Origin: an uncultured Chloroflexota bacterium
GTDB lineage: Bacteria > Chloroflexota > Anaerolineae > Anaerolineales > Villigracilaceae
Direction: 5' to 3'
Assembly (NCBI GenBank): GCA_900696595.1
Contig: CAADGT010000143.1
Location: forward strand, 82,496-146,495
Length of the DNA: 64,000 nucleotides
A program made the translations under genes and the position numbers. The notes under the pieces are model-generated. The model was not told the origin of the DNA and made no database searches. It worked only from the letters and a program-made list of their open reading frames with translations. Each line of letters opens with the position of its first letter. The stretch's first letter is position 1. Below, piece after piece: positions 16,591 to 24,577 of the stretch.

Positions 16591-17439
16591 ATGGCGGACA
16601 CAAAGTCGAAAATCCTTATCGTCGAAGACGACCCCGACGTGGCTGAAATGCTTACGAAATATTTCCGCTCGCAGGAATACGAGGTCTTCACGGTCAACTG
16701 GGGCGAAGACGGGGTGCGCTCCGCCCTGCAGGTCAATCCCGATCTGGCGATTCTTGATATTCGCTTGCCCGACATTGACGGCTACGAAGTCGCCAGCCGC
16801 CTGCGCAAAGACCGCCGCACAGCGGACATTCCCATAATTTTTTTAACCGAAAAACGCGACCGCTCCGACAAGTTACAAGGACTCGAGATCGGCGCCGACG
16901 ATTACATCACCAAGCCATTTGACGTCCAGGAACTGCGCCTGCGCGTGCGGAACGCGCTCAATCGGGTCAGCCAGGGTTCCCTGACCAACCCCGTCACCGG
17001 GTTGCCGGAAGGCGCGTTGGTGGACGAAAAATTATCCGAAGCTCTTGGGAAGGAATCATCCTCGCTCTTATTCGTATCCCTTCTGAACATGGGCGCGTTT
17101 CGCGAAACGTATGGCTTTGTCGCATCGGACGACGTGATGAGGGCGGTCAGCCTGATGATCGCAAACACCATCCGTGAGTTCAGCCGCCCCGAGGATTTTT
17201 TGGGACATCTCGGTCCCGCCGAATTCATCCTTGTAGTCCCGCCTTCCAATCTGGGTATCCTGAGCGAAAAACTCAAGTCGCGGCTGGAGCAATCGGTCGA
17301 ATATTTTTACCCCCTCAAAGACCGCGAACTGGTCGCCAACCGCCCTGACCGTCTTGGCGCGAAACTGATCGAAGTGCCTTCATTGAAGGATCGCGGCCCG
17401 GATGTGACAAAATTCAAGACGGAGTTATTGAACGCCTGA
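16591..17439 (+). CDS. response regulator with degenerate GGDEF domain
   Basis: A 282-residue protein. Residues 1-125 are a receiver domain: acidic pocket EDD at 12-14, phosphoacceptor D56 in LAILDIRLPD, a Thr in FLTE and the conserved Lys in ITKPF. Residues of about 130-280 resemble a GGDEF domain (NPVTGLPEG at the start), but the signature reads LGPAEF rather than GGDEF, so cyclase activity is unlikely. The degenerate domain may bind a partner or nucleotide. It sits in the roadblock/V4R operon, so it is probably the phosphorylation-controlled output of that module. No cognate kinase is next to it. Confidence 0.85.
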   Translation: MADTKSKILIVEDDPDVAEMLTKYFRSQEYEVFTVNWGEDGVRSALQVNPDLAILDIRLPDIDGYEVASRLRKDRRTADIPIIFLTEKRDRSDKLQGLEIGADDYITKPFDVQELRLRVRNALNRVSQGSLTNPVTGLPEGALVDEKLSEALGKESSSLLFVSLLNMGAFRETYGFVASDDVMRAVSLMIANTIREFSRPEDFLGHLGPAEFILVVPPSNLGILSEKLKSRLEQSVEYFYPLKDRELVANRPDRLGAKLIEVPSLKDRGPDVTKFKTELLNA

Positions 17440-17454
17440 GACGGGGAAGTCATA

Positions 17455-18195
17455 TTGCGAATTACAGTTGTCACCCCCACTTATAACGAAGCGGAGAACC
17501 TGCCCAAACTGGTCTCCGCTTTATTTTCGCTCCCGCTCGATCTGCGCCTGCTCGTCGTGGACGATAACAGCCCTGACGGCACAGGCAGGCTGGCCGAGGA
17601 ACTTTCCAAAAAGCACGGCGGCAAAATCGAAACCCTGCACCGCCCCGGCAAGATGGGACTGCGCTCGGCATACCTCAACGGATTTCAAAAAATCTTCGAC
17701 AGCGACTCCCAGGCCGTCGTTCAGATGGACGCGGATTTATCCCACAACCCGGCTGCGCTGGTCGAAATGATAAAACTGCTCGAAACCAACGACATCGTCC
17801 TCGGCTCGCGTTACATCCGCGGCGGTTCGGTGGACGAAAAATGGTCGCCCTGGCGCAAGGGGCTTTCCGCGTTCGGGAATTTCTACGCCCGCACCATCCT
17901 CGGACTTCCCCTGCGCGACGTGACCACCGGCTACCGCATGTGGCGCATCGAGACCTTGAAGCAAATGCCTTTTGAACACATTCAAGCCACGGGCTACATC
18001 TTTCTTGTAGAGATGATCTACCTGGCGCACTGCCTCGAATTCAAGATCGGCGAAGTTCCCATCTATTTTGCCGACCGCAAATTTGGAAAATCGAAAATGT
18101 CGTTGAAAATACAGATCGAAGCCGCGCTCCGTATCTGGCAGGTTTTGTGGAATTACCGCGACCTTCGCAGGGCTGGAAGTTTGGCAAGGCTATAA
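17455..18195 (+). CDS. GT2 glycosyltransferase, polyprenol-phosphate mannose synthase type
   Basis: A 246-residue GT-A enzyme resembling dolichol/polyprenol monophosphomannose synthase: VVTPTYNEAENLPKLV at the N-terminus, VVDDNSPDGTG around 35-45, then QMDADLSHNP (the metal-binding DxD), and DVTTGYRMWR. It would load mannose or glucose onto polyprenyl phosphate, a donor for GT-C enzymes such as the GT39-like protein at 4813. No C-terminal membrane domain is present. The start is a TTG at 17455, supported by GGGGAAG just upstream. It ends the roadblock operon. Confidence 0.85.
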   Translation: MRITVVTPTYNEAENLPKLVSALFSLPLDLRLLVVDDNSPDGTGRLAEELSKKHGGKIETLHRPGKMGLRSAYLNGFQKIFDSDSQAVVQMDADLSHNPAALVEMIKLLETNDIVLGSRYIRGGSVDEKWSPWRKGLSAFGNFYARTILGLPLRDVTTGYRMWRIETLKQMPFEHIQATGYIFLVEMIYLAHCLEFKIGEVPIYFADRKFGKSKMSLKIQIEAALRIWQVLWNYRDLRRAGSLARL

Positions 18196-18224
18196 AATCC
18201 CTTCCTCATTCCCTCTCTCTCTGA

Positions 18225-18287
18225 TAAAATACCGCCCGCAAGCCGAACGACCCCTCCAAGACCTCGGCGCTCCGCCAGGTCTTTTTT
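18225..18287 (+). terminator. -10 box followed by hairpin terminator ahead of typA
   Basis: TAAAAT at 18225-18230 may be a -10 box. About 28 bases later, AAGACCT and AGGTCTT form a stem with GGCG/CGCC nested in it, ending in six T (18282-18287). The hairpin either ends the GT2 transcript or works as an attenuator in the typA leader. Both readings fit the sequence. Confidence 0.6.
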
Positions 18288-18361
18288 GTGGCCAACCGCC
18301 ATTCCCTATTCACTCTCACTAATCCTTCCACTCCCTACCCTTCACCCGAAAGAAGCCTCTT

Positions 18362-20218
18362 ATGAACGTCCGAACCGACCTTAGAAACATCGCCATCATC
18401 GCGCACGTTGACCACGGCAAGACCACCCTTGTGGACGGACTCCTGCGCCAGTCTCACACCTTCCGCGAAAACCAGCACGTTGAAGAACGTGTGATGGATT
18501 CCAACGACCTGGAACGCGAGCGCGGCATCACCATCCTCGCCAAGAACACCGCCATCAGCCTGATTGACCCGCAAACGAACCAGCCCATCAAGATCAACAT
18601 CGTGGATACGCCGGGCCACGCCGATTTCGGCGGCGAAGTGGAGCGCGTCATGAACATGGTGGACGGCGTGCTTTTGCTCGTGGACGCGGCAGAAGGACCC
18701 ATGCCGCAGACGCGCTTTGTTTTGAAGAAGGCGCTCCAGATGGGACACAAAGCCATCGTCGTCATCAACAAAGTGGATCGCAAAGACGCCGAACCGGATC
18801 GCGTCCTGAACGAAACGTTTGATTTATTCATCGAACTCGGCGCGAGCGAAGAGCAGGCGGATTTCCCCGTCGTTTACGCCCAGGCCACTGCCGGGAAGGC
18901 GGGACTCTCCCCGAACCTGGAGCCGGACTTTTCGCCGCTGTTCGACGCCATCCTCAAACACATCCCCGCCCCAAAGGTGGACGCGGACGCGCCCCTGCAA
19001 ATGCTCATCACTACGCTCGGCTACGACGACTATCGCGGCGTGACCGCGGTCGGGCGCATCTTCGCCGGGAAGATCAAAGCCGGGCAGAAACTGGCGCGCA
19101 TCAAACTGGATGGAAAGATTCTCCCGGAAACCGCGCGCTATCTTTACACCTTTAAAGGTTTGAACAAGGTTGAAGTCGAAGAGTCTCTTGCGGGCGATAT
19201 TATTTCGCTTGCAGGTTTGGAAGACATTGCCATCGGCGAGACGCTGGCAGACCCCGCCAACCCGGTTGCGTTGCCTTCCATCAAAGTGGAGGAGCCGACC
19301 GTCCGCATGACGTTTGGTGTGAACACATCTCCCTTCTCCGGCAAGGAAGGCAAATGGGGAACGTCGCGCAAGTTGCGCGAGCGGCTGAACGACGAACTGC
19401 GCACGAACGTCTCCTTGCGCGTGGCGGATACCGACTCGGCGGAAAATTTTCTCATCTCCGGACGCGGCGAATTGCACCTGGGAATTCTCATCGAAACCAT
19501 GCGGCGCGAAGGGTATGAATTCCAGGTCTCGCGCCCGGAAGTCATCTATCACAAAGCCGACGACGGCGTTTTGCTCGAACCCTATGAAGAAGTTCACATC
19601 GAGACCAGCGCCGAGACCGTCGGCGCGGTGGTGGAAATGCTCGGGGGGAGGCGCGGCAGAATGATGGACATGCAGGATTCGGGTCAGGGGACGACGCGCA
19701 TGGTTTATATCGTCCCTACGCGCGGCTTGCTTGGCTTTCGCTATCAGTTCCTCACCTCCACGCGCGGCGCGGGCGTGATGAACACAATCTTTCACGGCTA
19801 CGATGAGTTGGCGGGGCCGATGAACACCCGTCAGTCCGGCTCGCTGGTGGCCTGGGAGCCCGGAACGACGACGGCGTATGCGTTAAAGTCTGCCGAGGAA
19901 CGCGGGATTCTTTTTGTGGGGCCTGGCGTGGATGTTTATGAAGGCATGGTGGTCGGAGAAAACGCGCGTTCGGGCGATATCTCGGTGAATGTTTGCAAGA
20001 AGAAACATCTGACGAACATCCGCGCCGCCCGCGGAGATATGGAGATCCGCCTCACTCCGCCGCGACAGATGTCGCTGGACGAGGCGATTGAATACCTCGC
20101 CGACGACGAATTGCTCGAAGTCACGCCGCAGAACTTTAGAATCCGCAAACGGATTTTGAACACCGACGAACGCGGCAAGCAGACCAAAAAAGCGAAGGAA
20201 CAGTTTGGGGAGGAATGA
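18362..20218 (+). CDS. typA: translational GTPase TypA/BipA
   Basis: A 618-residue translation-type GTPase. G1 [10 protein letters not shown] is near residue 15, G2 ERERGITI near 50, G3 [14 protein letters not shown] near 80, and G4 NKVDR near 140. Later domains carry [18 protein letters not shown] and the TypA-specific C-terminus ([19 protein letters not shown]). TypA binds the ribosome and supports growth and ribosome assembly under cold or other stress. Length is normal for the family. A leader hairpin with a T-run upstream may attenuate its transcription. Confidence 0.96.
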   Translation: MNVRTDLRNIAIIAHVDHGKTTLVDGLLRQSHTFRENQHVEERVMDSNDLERERGITILAKNTAISLIDPQTNQPIKINIVDTPGHADFGGEVERVMNMVDGVLLLVDAAEGPMPQTRFVLKKALQMGHKAIVVINKVDRKDAEPDRVLNETFDLFIELGASEEQADFPVVYAQATAGKAGLSPNLEPDFSPLFDAILKHIPAPKVDADAPLQMLITTLGYDDYRGVTAVGRIFAGKIKAGQKLARIKLDGKILPETARYLYTFKGLNKVEVEESLAGDIISLAGLEDIAIGETLADPANPVALPSIKVEEPTVRMTFGVNTSPFSGKEGKWGTSRKLRERLNDELRTNVSLRVADTDSAENFLISGRGELHLGILIETMRREGYEFQVSRPEVIYHKADDGVLLEPYEEVHIETSAETVGAVVEMLGGRRGRMMDMQDSGQGTTRMVYIVPTRGLLGFRYQFLTSTRGAGVMNTIFHGYDELAGPMNTRQSGSLVAWEPGTTTAYALKSAEERGILFVGPGVDVYEGMVVGENARSGDISVNVCKKKHLTNIRAARGDMEIRLTPPRQMSLDEAIEYLADDELLEVTPQNFRIRKRILNTDERGKQTKKAKEQFGEE

Positions 20219-20225
20219 TTCCTCC

Positions 20226-20325
20226 CGTCATTGCTTCGTGGCGCTGAAGCGCCACGAAGCAATCTCAGGATTAACTCATAAGATTGCTTCGTCGCGAAGA
20301 ACAAGAGCGCTCCTCGCAATGACGG
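20226..20325. repeat. GAAGCAATCT repeat, family Q (full copy)
   Basis: GTCATTGCTTCGTGG and CCACGAAGCAATCT face each other around GCGCTGAAGCGC, and a second AGATTGCTTCG unit closes with CGCAATGAC. It lies between the convergent typA and GH25 genes. The word CATTGCGAG...GAAGCAATCTC is, from memory, a common repeat in many bacteria. Confidence 0.75.
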
Positions 20326-20328
20326 TAT

Positions 20329-22791
20329 CTACGGTTTTATCAACAGACCCAAATGATTGCCCACCGCCCGTTCCTTGCCGGGCTGATTCATGTCAATCGG
20401 GGAGTTGAGGACTCGCGCTTTGCCGTCGAAGCCGCGCACGGTCATGGCGGTCGAACCGCCGCCGTCCATATTTACTCCCGTATAGACTCCGTATGAAATG
20501 AGCAACTCGGCCAGTTCGGGAAAAGTCACGCCTTCGCTATAACCCGGCTGCCGCCCATCCACCGCCATCAGGGTCAGCCACTTTCCATTTTTGCTTAAAC
20601 CAACCGCCGTGCGCGGATTGGGAACCTGCGCCGCGAGATTCTTCACCGTCTGCCCATTCACCGCCACCAGCCGGTCGCCGGAAACAGCGTTGAACGCCGC
20701 GATTTTTTTCGGGTTGATTGCAACCTGATTCTTTTTCCCAATGTGGATCACCGGCTGGGCGGTCTTCTTGTTGGAATAGACCTTGCCGCGCGAGGCGGCG
20801 TAATCGCTGATGCGCACCGGGTCGCCGCCGTTCGGACACAACTTGGGCGGGTCGAAGGACGCGTCGAGATAACCGAAATATCCGCCGTTGATCGCGACGT
20901 GTAACTTGAACTCTTCGAGGAATTCCGAGGTTGTGCGCGTGCAAAGCACATCCGTTCCGCCCGCGGAGGGCGTGACGAGGAATTCCAGTTTCGGATTTTG
21001 CAGTTCGACGGCAATGACGTGCACGACGATCGGACGCGGGGTCGTCAGGTCTTTGCGGAGATAAGTCACGCCGGGGAATAAGAGTTGCGTGATCGAATCC
21101 GGTCTCTTCTGCTCGCTGACCTGCGTCAGATAATCGCGCGAACACCAGCCCGTCGCGCCGTTGAGTTTCTGCGTTTGAACCCACGCCGAGTCGGATTCGT
21201 CCAGCGCGGGAACAATGTCGTTCTTCGATAACGTGGCGATGATCTTCGCCGTCAGGTTCGGCGATTCGCGCAGGTTGAGCGTGGGCGTCGTCACCTTGTA
21301 CCAATTCTTGTCGTTATACTCCGGCACGGTCGTGGAGGGAGGCGGTTCGCTTCCCGGGTTTTTGACGTCGATCAGGTATTGACCGAAACTCCAGCCGGTC
21401 TTCAATCCATCCTTGCTGCGCACTCTCAGCCATTCATTGTTGGGACTGGCTTCGAGTTTTTCCACCAATTCGCCGAACGTGAACGCGCCGATGGAATCGA
21501 ATTCAAGGCCCGGTCCCGTGCGAATTTTCAAGGAAGATGCGGTTACACGATACCATTCGCCGTCCCCTTCCCCTCCTTCATCCTCCGGGGGCGGCGTGGA
21601 GGTTCCCCCATCGTCGGGCGCAGGGGATACGCCCACTTTTTCCATGTACGAAGCCGCGCACCAACCGGTCAAACTGCCGTCAGGTTTGCGAATCTTCAGC
21701 CACACACCGTCCTGGCTCGCGTCGAGGCTTTCGACGATCTCGTTGAATTTAACGCTCCCGATCTGTTGATAGGACATCCCCGGTCCTTCGCGGACCCGGA
21801 GCGAGAAAGCCGTTACACGATATGAAGCCGTCGTTTCCTCCGCCGGCGGAGGGGTTTCCGTCCCGGTTCCGCCTGATCCCGTCCCCGAATCCGGCGGGGT
21901 TCCGCCGATGTTTTGCAGATAGGCGGCGAAACTCCAGCCGGTCAAGCCTCCGTCTTGCGTGCGGATCTTGTGCCAGGTCTCATCCGCATTGGATTCGATT
22001 CTCTCGACGACTTGGTTGAGTTTGACACTGCCGAGCTGGTCGTATGACAGTCCCGGTCCTGAGCGAACTTTGAGCGAAGCGACCGTGACGCGGTAGTTTT
22101 TTCCCGGCGGGATCGGATCTGGCGCGGGACCCAACGTTATATCGAAGCGCTGTTCAAAGACATCCTGTCCGCCGTTGAAATAGTTCAGGTCTATGTTCAG
22201 GCTTTCGACCCCATAGATCGCGCCGTTGCCGTTGTCGGTGAACTGCCAGAATGTCCACGAATCCCAGGGCTTGGGGACGGAAGGGCCGGTCGGGTTATAG
22301 GCGGCGATCCATAATGGGTATTGTTTGAAATAATTTAGCGAGGCGGTTGGAATTCCGGCTGAAACGGTGTTCTCGAGCCAGTAGTAATACCCGGTATAAA
22401 CGCCGATCTCCTTCCCGGCGGGAATCAGTTGCTTGAAGCGTTCCAGAAAATCATACCAATTTCTCCATCCCCTATATGGACCGCCGTAGTTGTCCTCAAA
22501 ATCGCCGAACAGGGGCAGTTCGCCGAAATCGCCGTCGAACATCGAAGCCCATTTCTCGGCCTGTTGTTTTGGGTCAATGCGACTGTCGTAAAACCAGTAG
22601 GCCCCGCGCGGAAGCCCCGCCGCTTTGGCGCCGTTCCAGTTGGCTTTGAAGTCGCGGTCGCCCCACAGGTTCTGCCCCGCGCGGACAATGATAAACTGCG
22701 CGTTCTGGCGCATCTTGATGAAGTTAACGCCCTGCGGGGTTTCGGGGTCGTCCTGGTAGAAACTGATGTCGGGTCCGATGACGTTTGCCAT
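20329..22791 (-). CDS. GH25 lysozyme-like domain, four SH3 repeats and phosphodiester glycosidase domain
   Basis: An 820-residue multi-domain protein. Residues of about 1-205 form a GH25 muramidase-like domain (GPDISFYQ with D8, then LFGDFEDN as the DxE site). Four bacterial SH3 repeats follow; the first three share a T(V/A)xSL(K/R)(V/I)R(S/E/T)GPG pattern, separated by Pro/Gly/Thr linkers. The C-terminal third is an NAGPA-like domain (VAINGGYF, TAVGLSKNGKW, VNMDGGGSTAM). The arrangement suggests a wall hydrolase with its own binding modules and a second glycosidase. No signal peptide is visible. AAGGAGA sets the start at 22791, not 22848. Confidence 0.85.
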   Translation of the reverse strand: MANVIGPDISFYQDDPETPQGVNFIKMRQNAQFIIVRAGQNLWGDRDFKANWNGAKAAGLPRGAYWFYDSRIDPKQQAEKWASMFDGDFGELPLFGDFEDNYGGPYRGWRNWYDFLERFKQLIPAGKEIGVYTGYYYWLENTVSAGIPTASLNYFKQYPLWIAAYNPTGPSVPKPWDSWTFWQFTDNGNGAIYGVESLNIDLNYFNGGQDVFEQRFDITLGPAPDPIPPGKNYRVTVASLKVRSGPGLSYDQLGSVKLNQVVERIESNADETWHKIRTQDGGLTGWSFAAYLQNIGGTPPDSGTGSGGTGTETPPPAEETTASYRVTAFSLRVREGPGMSYQQIGSVKFNEIVESLDASQDGVWLKIRKPDGSLTGWCAASYMEKVGVSPAPDDGGTSTPPPEDEGGEGDGEWYRVTASSLKIRTGPGLEFDSIGAFTFGELVEKLEASPNNEWLRVRSKDGLKTGWSFGQYLIDVKNPGSEPPPSTTVPEYNDKNWYKVTTPTLNLRESPNLTAKIIATLSKNDIVPALDESDSAWVQTQKLNGATGWCSRDYLTQVSEQKRPDSITQLLFPGVTYLRKDLTTPRPIVVHVIAVELQNPKLEFLVTPSAGGTDVLCTRTTSEFLEEFKLHVAINGGYFGYLDASFDPPKLCPNGGDPVRISDYAASRGKVYSNKKTAQPVIHIGKKNQVAINPKKIAAFNAVSGDRLVAVNGQTVKNLAAQVPNPRTAVGLSKNGKWLTLMAVDGRQPGYSEGVTFPELAELLISYGVYTGVNMDGGGSTAMTVRGFDGKARVLNSPIDMNQPGKERAVGNHLGLLIKP

Positions 22792-22932
22792 GCTGCTCTC
22801 CTTGACGCGGCGGGTTGGGGTGCGTTTGTTCGATGTAATTATACCCAAGCGCGGCAGCGATGAAACAGGACGTAAACGTCTCCCGACTTTCGAGCCAACG
22901 GCGGGAGAGGTTGGAGTTCGCTCAGAATCGGT

Positions 22933-23286
22933 TCACTGAATATTTTCGAAGCGAAGGATGACGGGCGTCCCGCCGGGTTTGCCTTCGACGGAGATCGCGT
23001 CAACCTGCCAGCGATCAACCTCGTGTTCTGCGGCGTAATGCGCGGCGGCGTTGAGCATGTGTTCGCGTTTTCGCGCGGTGATCTGGTGTTCGGGGAGGAA
23101 GGTCTTCGGCGCGGTCAGCGTCTTGACCTCGACGAAGTAAAAAACTCCGTTTGCTTTTGCCACAATATCAATCTCCCCGTACGGCGTGCGGACGTTGCGC
23201 GCCACGATCACGAAGCCGCGTTCTGCAAGCCACGCCGCGGCGGTCTCCTCGCCCCATGCGCCGATGCGTTGGTTATGCTTCATCAT
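22933..23286 (-). CDS. YraN/UPF0102 family nuclease-like protein
   Basis: A 117-residue PD-(D/E)xK-fold protein of the UPF0102 family. HNQRIGAWGEETAAAWLAERG is the N-terminal helix with the conserved Glu, then NVRTPYGEIDIVA and FVEVKTL carry the acidic and Lys residues of the nuclease-like core. The family is implicated in Holliday-junction or general DNA processing, but the role is not proven. Its ATG overlaps the TGA of the GT4 gene in an ATGA, so translation is coupled. A longer frame reaching 23655 runs through the transferase gene and is rejected. Confidence 0.85.
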   Translation of the reverse strand: MMKHNQRIGAWGEETAAAWLAERGFVIVARNVRTPYGEIDIVAKANGVFYFVEVKTLTAPKTFLPEHQITARKREHMLNAAAHYAAEHEVDRWQVDAISVEGKPGGTPVILRFENIQ

Positions 23287-24485
23287 CGCAAGGACCTTTG
23301 CAGGATTTCGCGCAGGCGAAAATACAACTTGTCTTTGCGGCGCCCCGGCTCGCGCAATAAACGCTCGTATTGTTCCAGCATCCGTTGCGCGGCGCGTTCG
23401 ATGGAATAGACCTTCGACGCCTCTCTCGCCGCGCGGCCCATCCGCTTGCGTAATTCGGAGTCGAGGCACAGGCGGGTGAGTTTTGCCGTGAAGGAGGGCG
23501 CGTCGTTCGTAGCAAGATAGCCGGTGACCCCATCCTGCACGGTATCGCCGACGCCGACGGATTCGATGCCCATCACCGGAAGCCCCGCGCCCATGGCTTC
23601 GATCACCGACAAGGGATGAACCTCCGTGACGGAAGCGGTGGCGAAAATGTCGCACATCGAAAGATGGGCTGGCAATTCGTCGTATGGAATCCTGCCGGTC
23701 ATGCGGATGCGCTTTGCGCCGTCCTTGCCCGCAACATAATCGCGGATCTCTTCCTCATATTGCTGAACCCCGCCGCCGATGATCAGCAGTTTAGCGTTCG
23801 GCACGGCTCCCGCAATCCCTGTGAAAGCGTTTATCAGGAAAGGGATATTTTTTTCGAGCGCGATACGCCCCGCATAGACGATCAGAATATCGTCCGATTT
23901 ATAGCCGTACTTTTCACGCGGAGTCGGCGAAGCGTTTTGAAAACTCGCCAGGTCCACCCCGTTGGGGATGATTTCGATCTCGTTCTCCACCTTCAATTCA
24001 CGCAACACCCTGCCCATCCCGGCGGAAGGCGCGATGACCAGATCCATGGCTTTGCAGAAGGGCGGCATGTACGCCTGCAACATGCCGAGCGTGACCTCCT
24101 CCGGCATCATGGGCAGGTAGGCTTGCGCGTACAGGTCGTAGCGCGAATGGTTGGTAAACACGATTGGAATACCCGCCGGGCGGCAGTAGCGCAGGGCAAG
24201 GCGTCCGCTCAGGAACGGGTGATGCACATGGACGATGTCCATCGTCTGCAATATTTTTTTCGCCTGGCGCGAATAGCGCATCGAAAGATAAAAGCCTGAA
24301 TCCGCCAGCGGCAAACCGGGGCTGCGGATCACGTTCGTTTCGTCGTCCTTATAGTCCAGGTCGCCGAAGGTGAAGACGAAAACGTCGTGACCGGCTTTTT
24401 CAAGGAATTGCTTGTTGATCTCGACGTAGTTCGTAATGCCGCTGATATAGGGTTTGTAACTGTCAACCATCATCCCGATTCGCAT
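23283..24485 (-). CDS. GT4 family glycosyltransferase
   Basis: A 400-residue GT-B enzyme. The N-terminal SYKPYISGITNYVE and VHVHHPFLSG belong to the acceptor domain. The donor domain has IVYAGRIALEKN and the signature TEVHPLSVIEAMGAGLPV, whose EX7E-type Glu binds the nucleotide sugar. Close relatives include diacylglycerol glucosyltransferases and lipopolysaccharide transferases, so membrane glycolipid synthesis is the best guess. It is coupled to the YraN gene downstream. TAGCAT lies 6 bases before its ATG and may be a -10 box, making the message near leaderless. Confidence 0.82.
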   Translation of the reverse strand: MRIGMMVDSYKPYISGITNYVEINKQFLEKAGHDVFVFTFGDLDYKDDETNVIRSPGLPLADSGFYLSMRYSRQAKKILQTMDIVHVHHPFLSGRLALRYCRPAGIPIVFTNHSRYDLYAQAYLPMMPEEVTLGMLQAYMPPFCKAMDLVIAPSAGMGRVLRELKVENEIEIIPNGVDLASFQNASPTPREKYGYKSDDILIVYAGRIALEKNIPFLINAFTGIAGAVPNAKLLIIGGGVQQYEEEIRDYVAGKDGAKRIRMTGRIPYDELPAHLSMCDIFATASVTEVHPLSVIEAMGAGLPVMGIESVGVGDTVQDGVTGYLATNDAPSFTAKLTRLCLDSELRKRMGRAAREASKVYSIERAAQRMLEQYERLLREPGRRKDKLYFRLREILQRSLR

Positions 24486-24526
24486 GGGACGATGCTACGT
24501 CATGCGCGGACGATTGTCAAGGTAAA

Positions 24527-24554
24527 GTAGAACAAGCCTACAGGCTTGCTCTAC
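24527..24554. repeat. CAAGCCT/AGGCTTG palindrome
   Basis: GTAGAACAAGCCT and AGGCTTGCTCTAC pair over 12 of 13 positions with a 2-base loop. It sits in the divergent gap between the GT4 and RodZ-like genes, upstream of the -10 box, and might work as an operator. Confidence 0.5.
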
Positions 24555-24565
24555 GCGCGTCGGGG

Positions 24566-24571
24566 TAAAAT
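24566..24571 (+). promoter_or_regulatory. -10 box of the RodZ-like gene
   Basis: TAAAAT lies 6 bases before the ATG at 24578, with no ribosome site between. This predicts a leaderless message. Confidence 0.5.
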
Positions 24572-24577
24572 AGCGTC

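Noticed and set aside
18824..19795. A 323-codon frame antisense to typA
   Set aside because: Shadow frame of the typA gene, with His/Arg/Gly-rich composition typical of such shadows.
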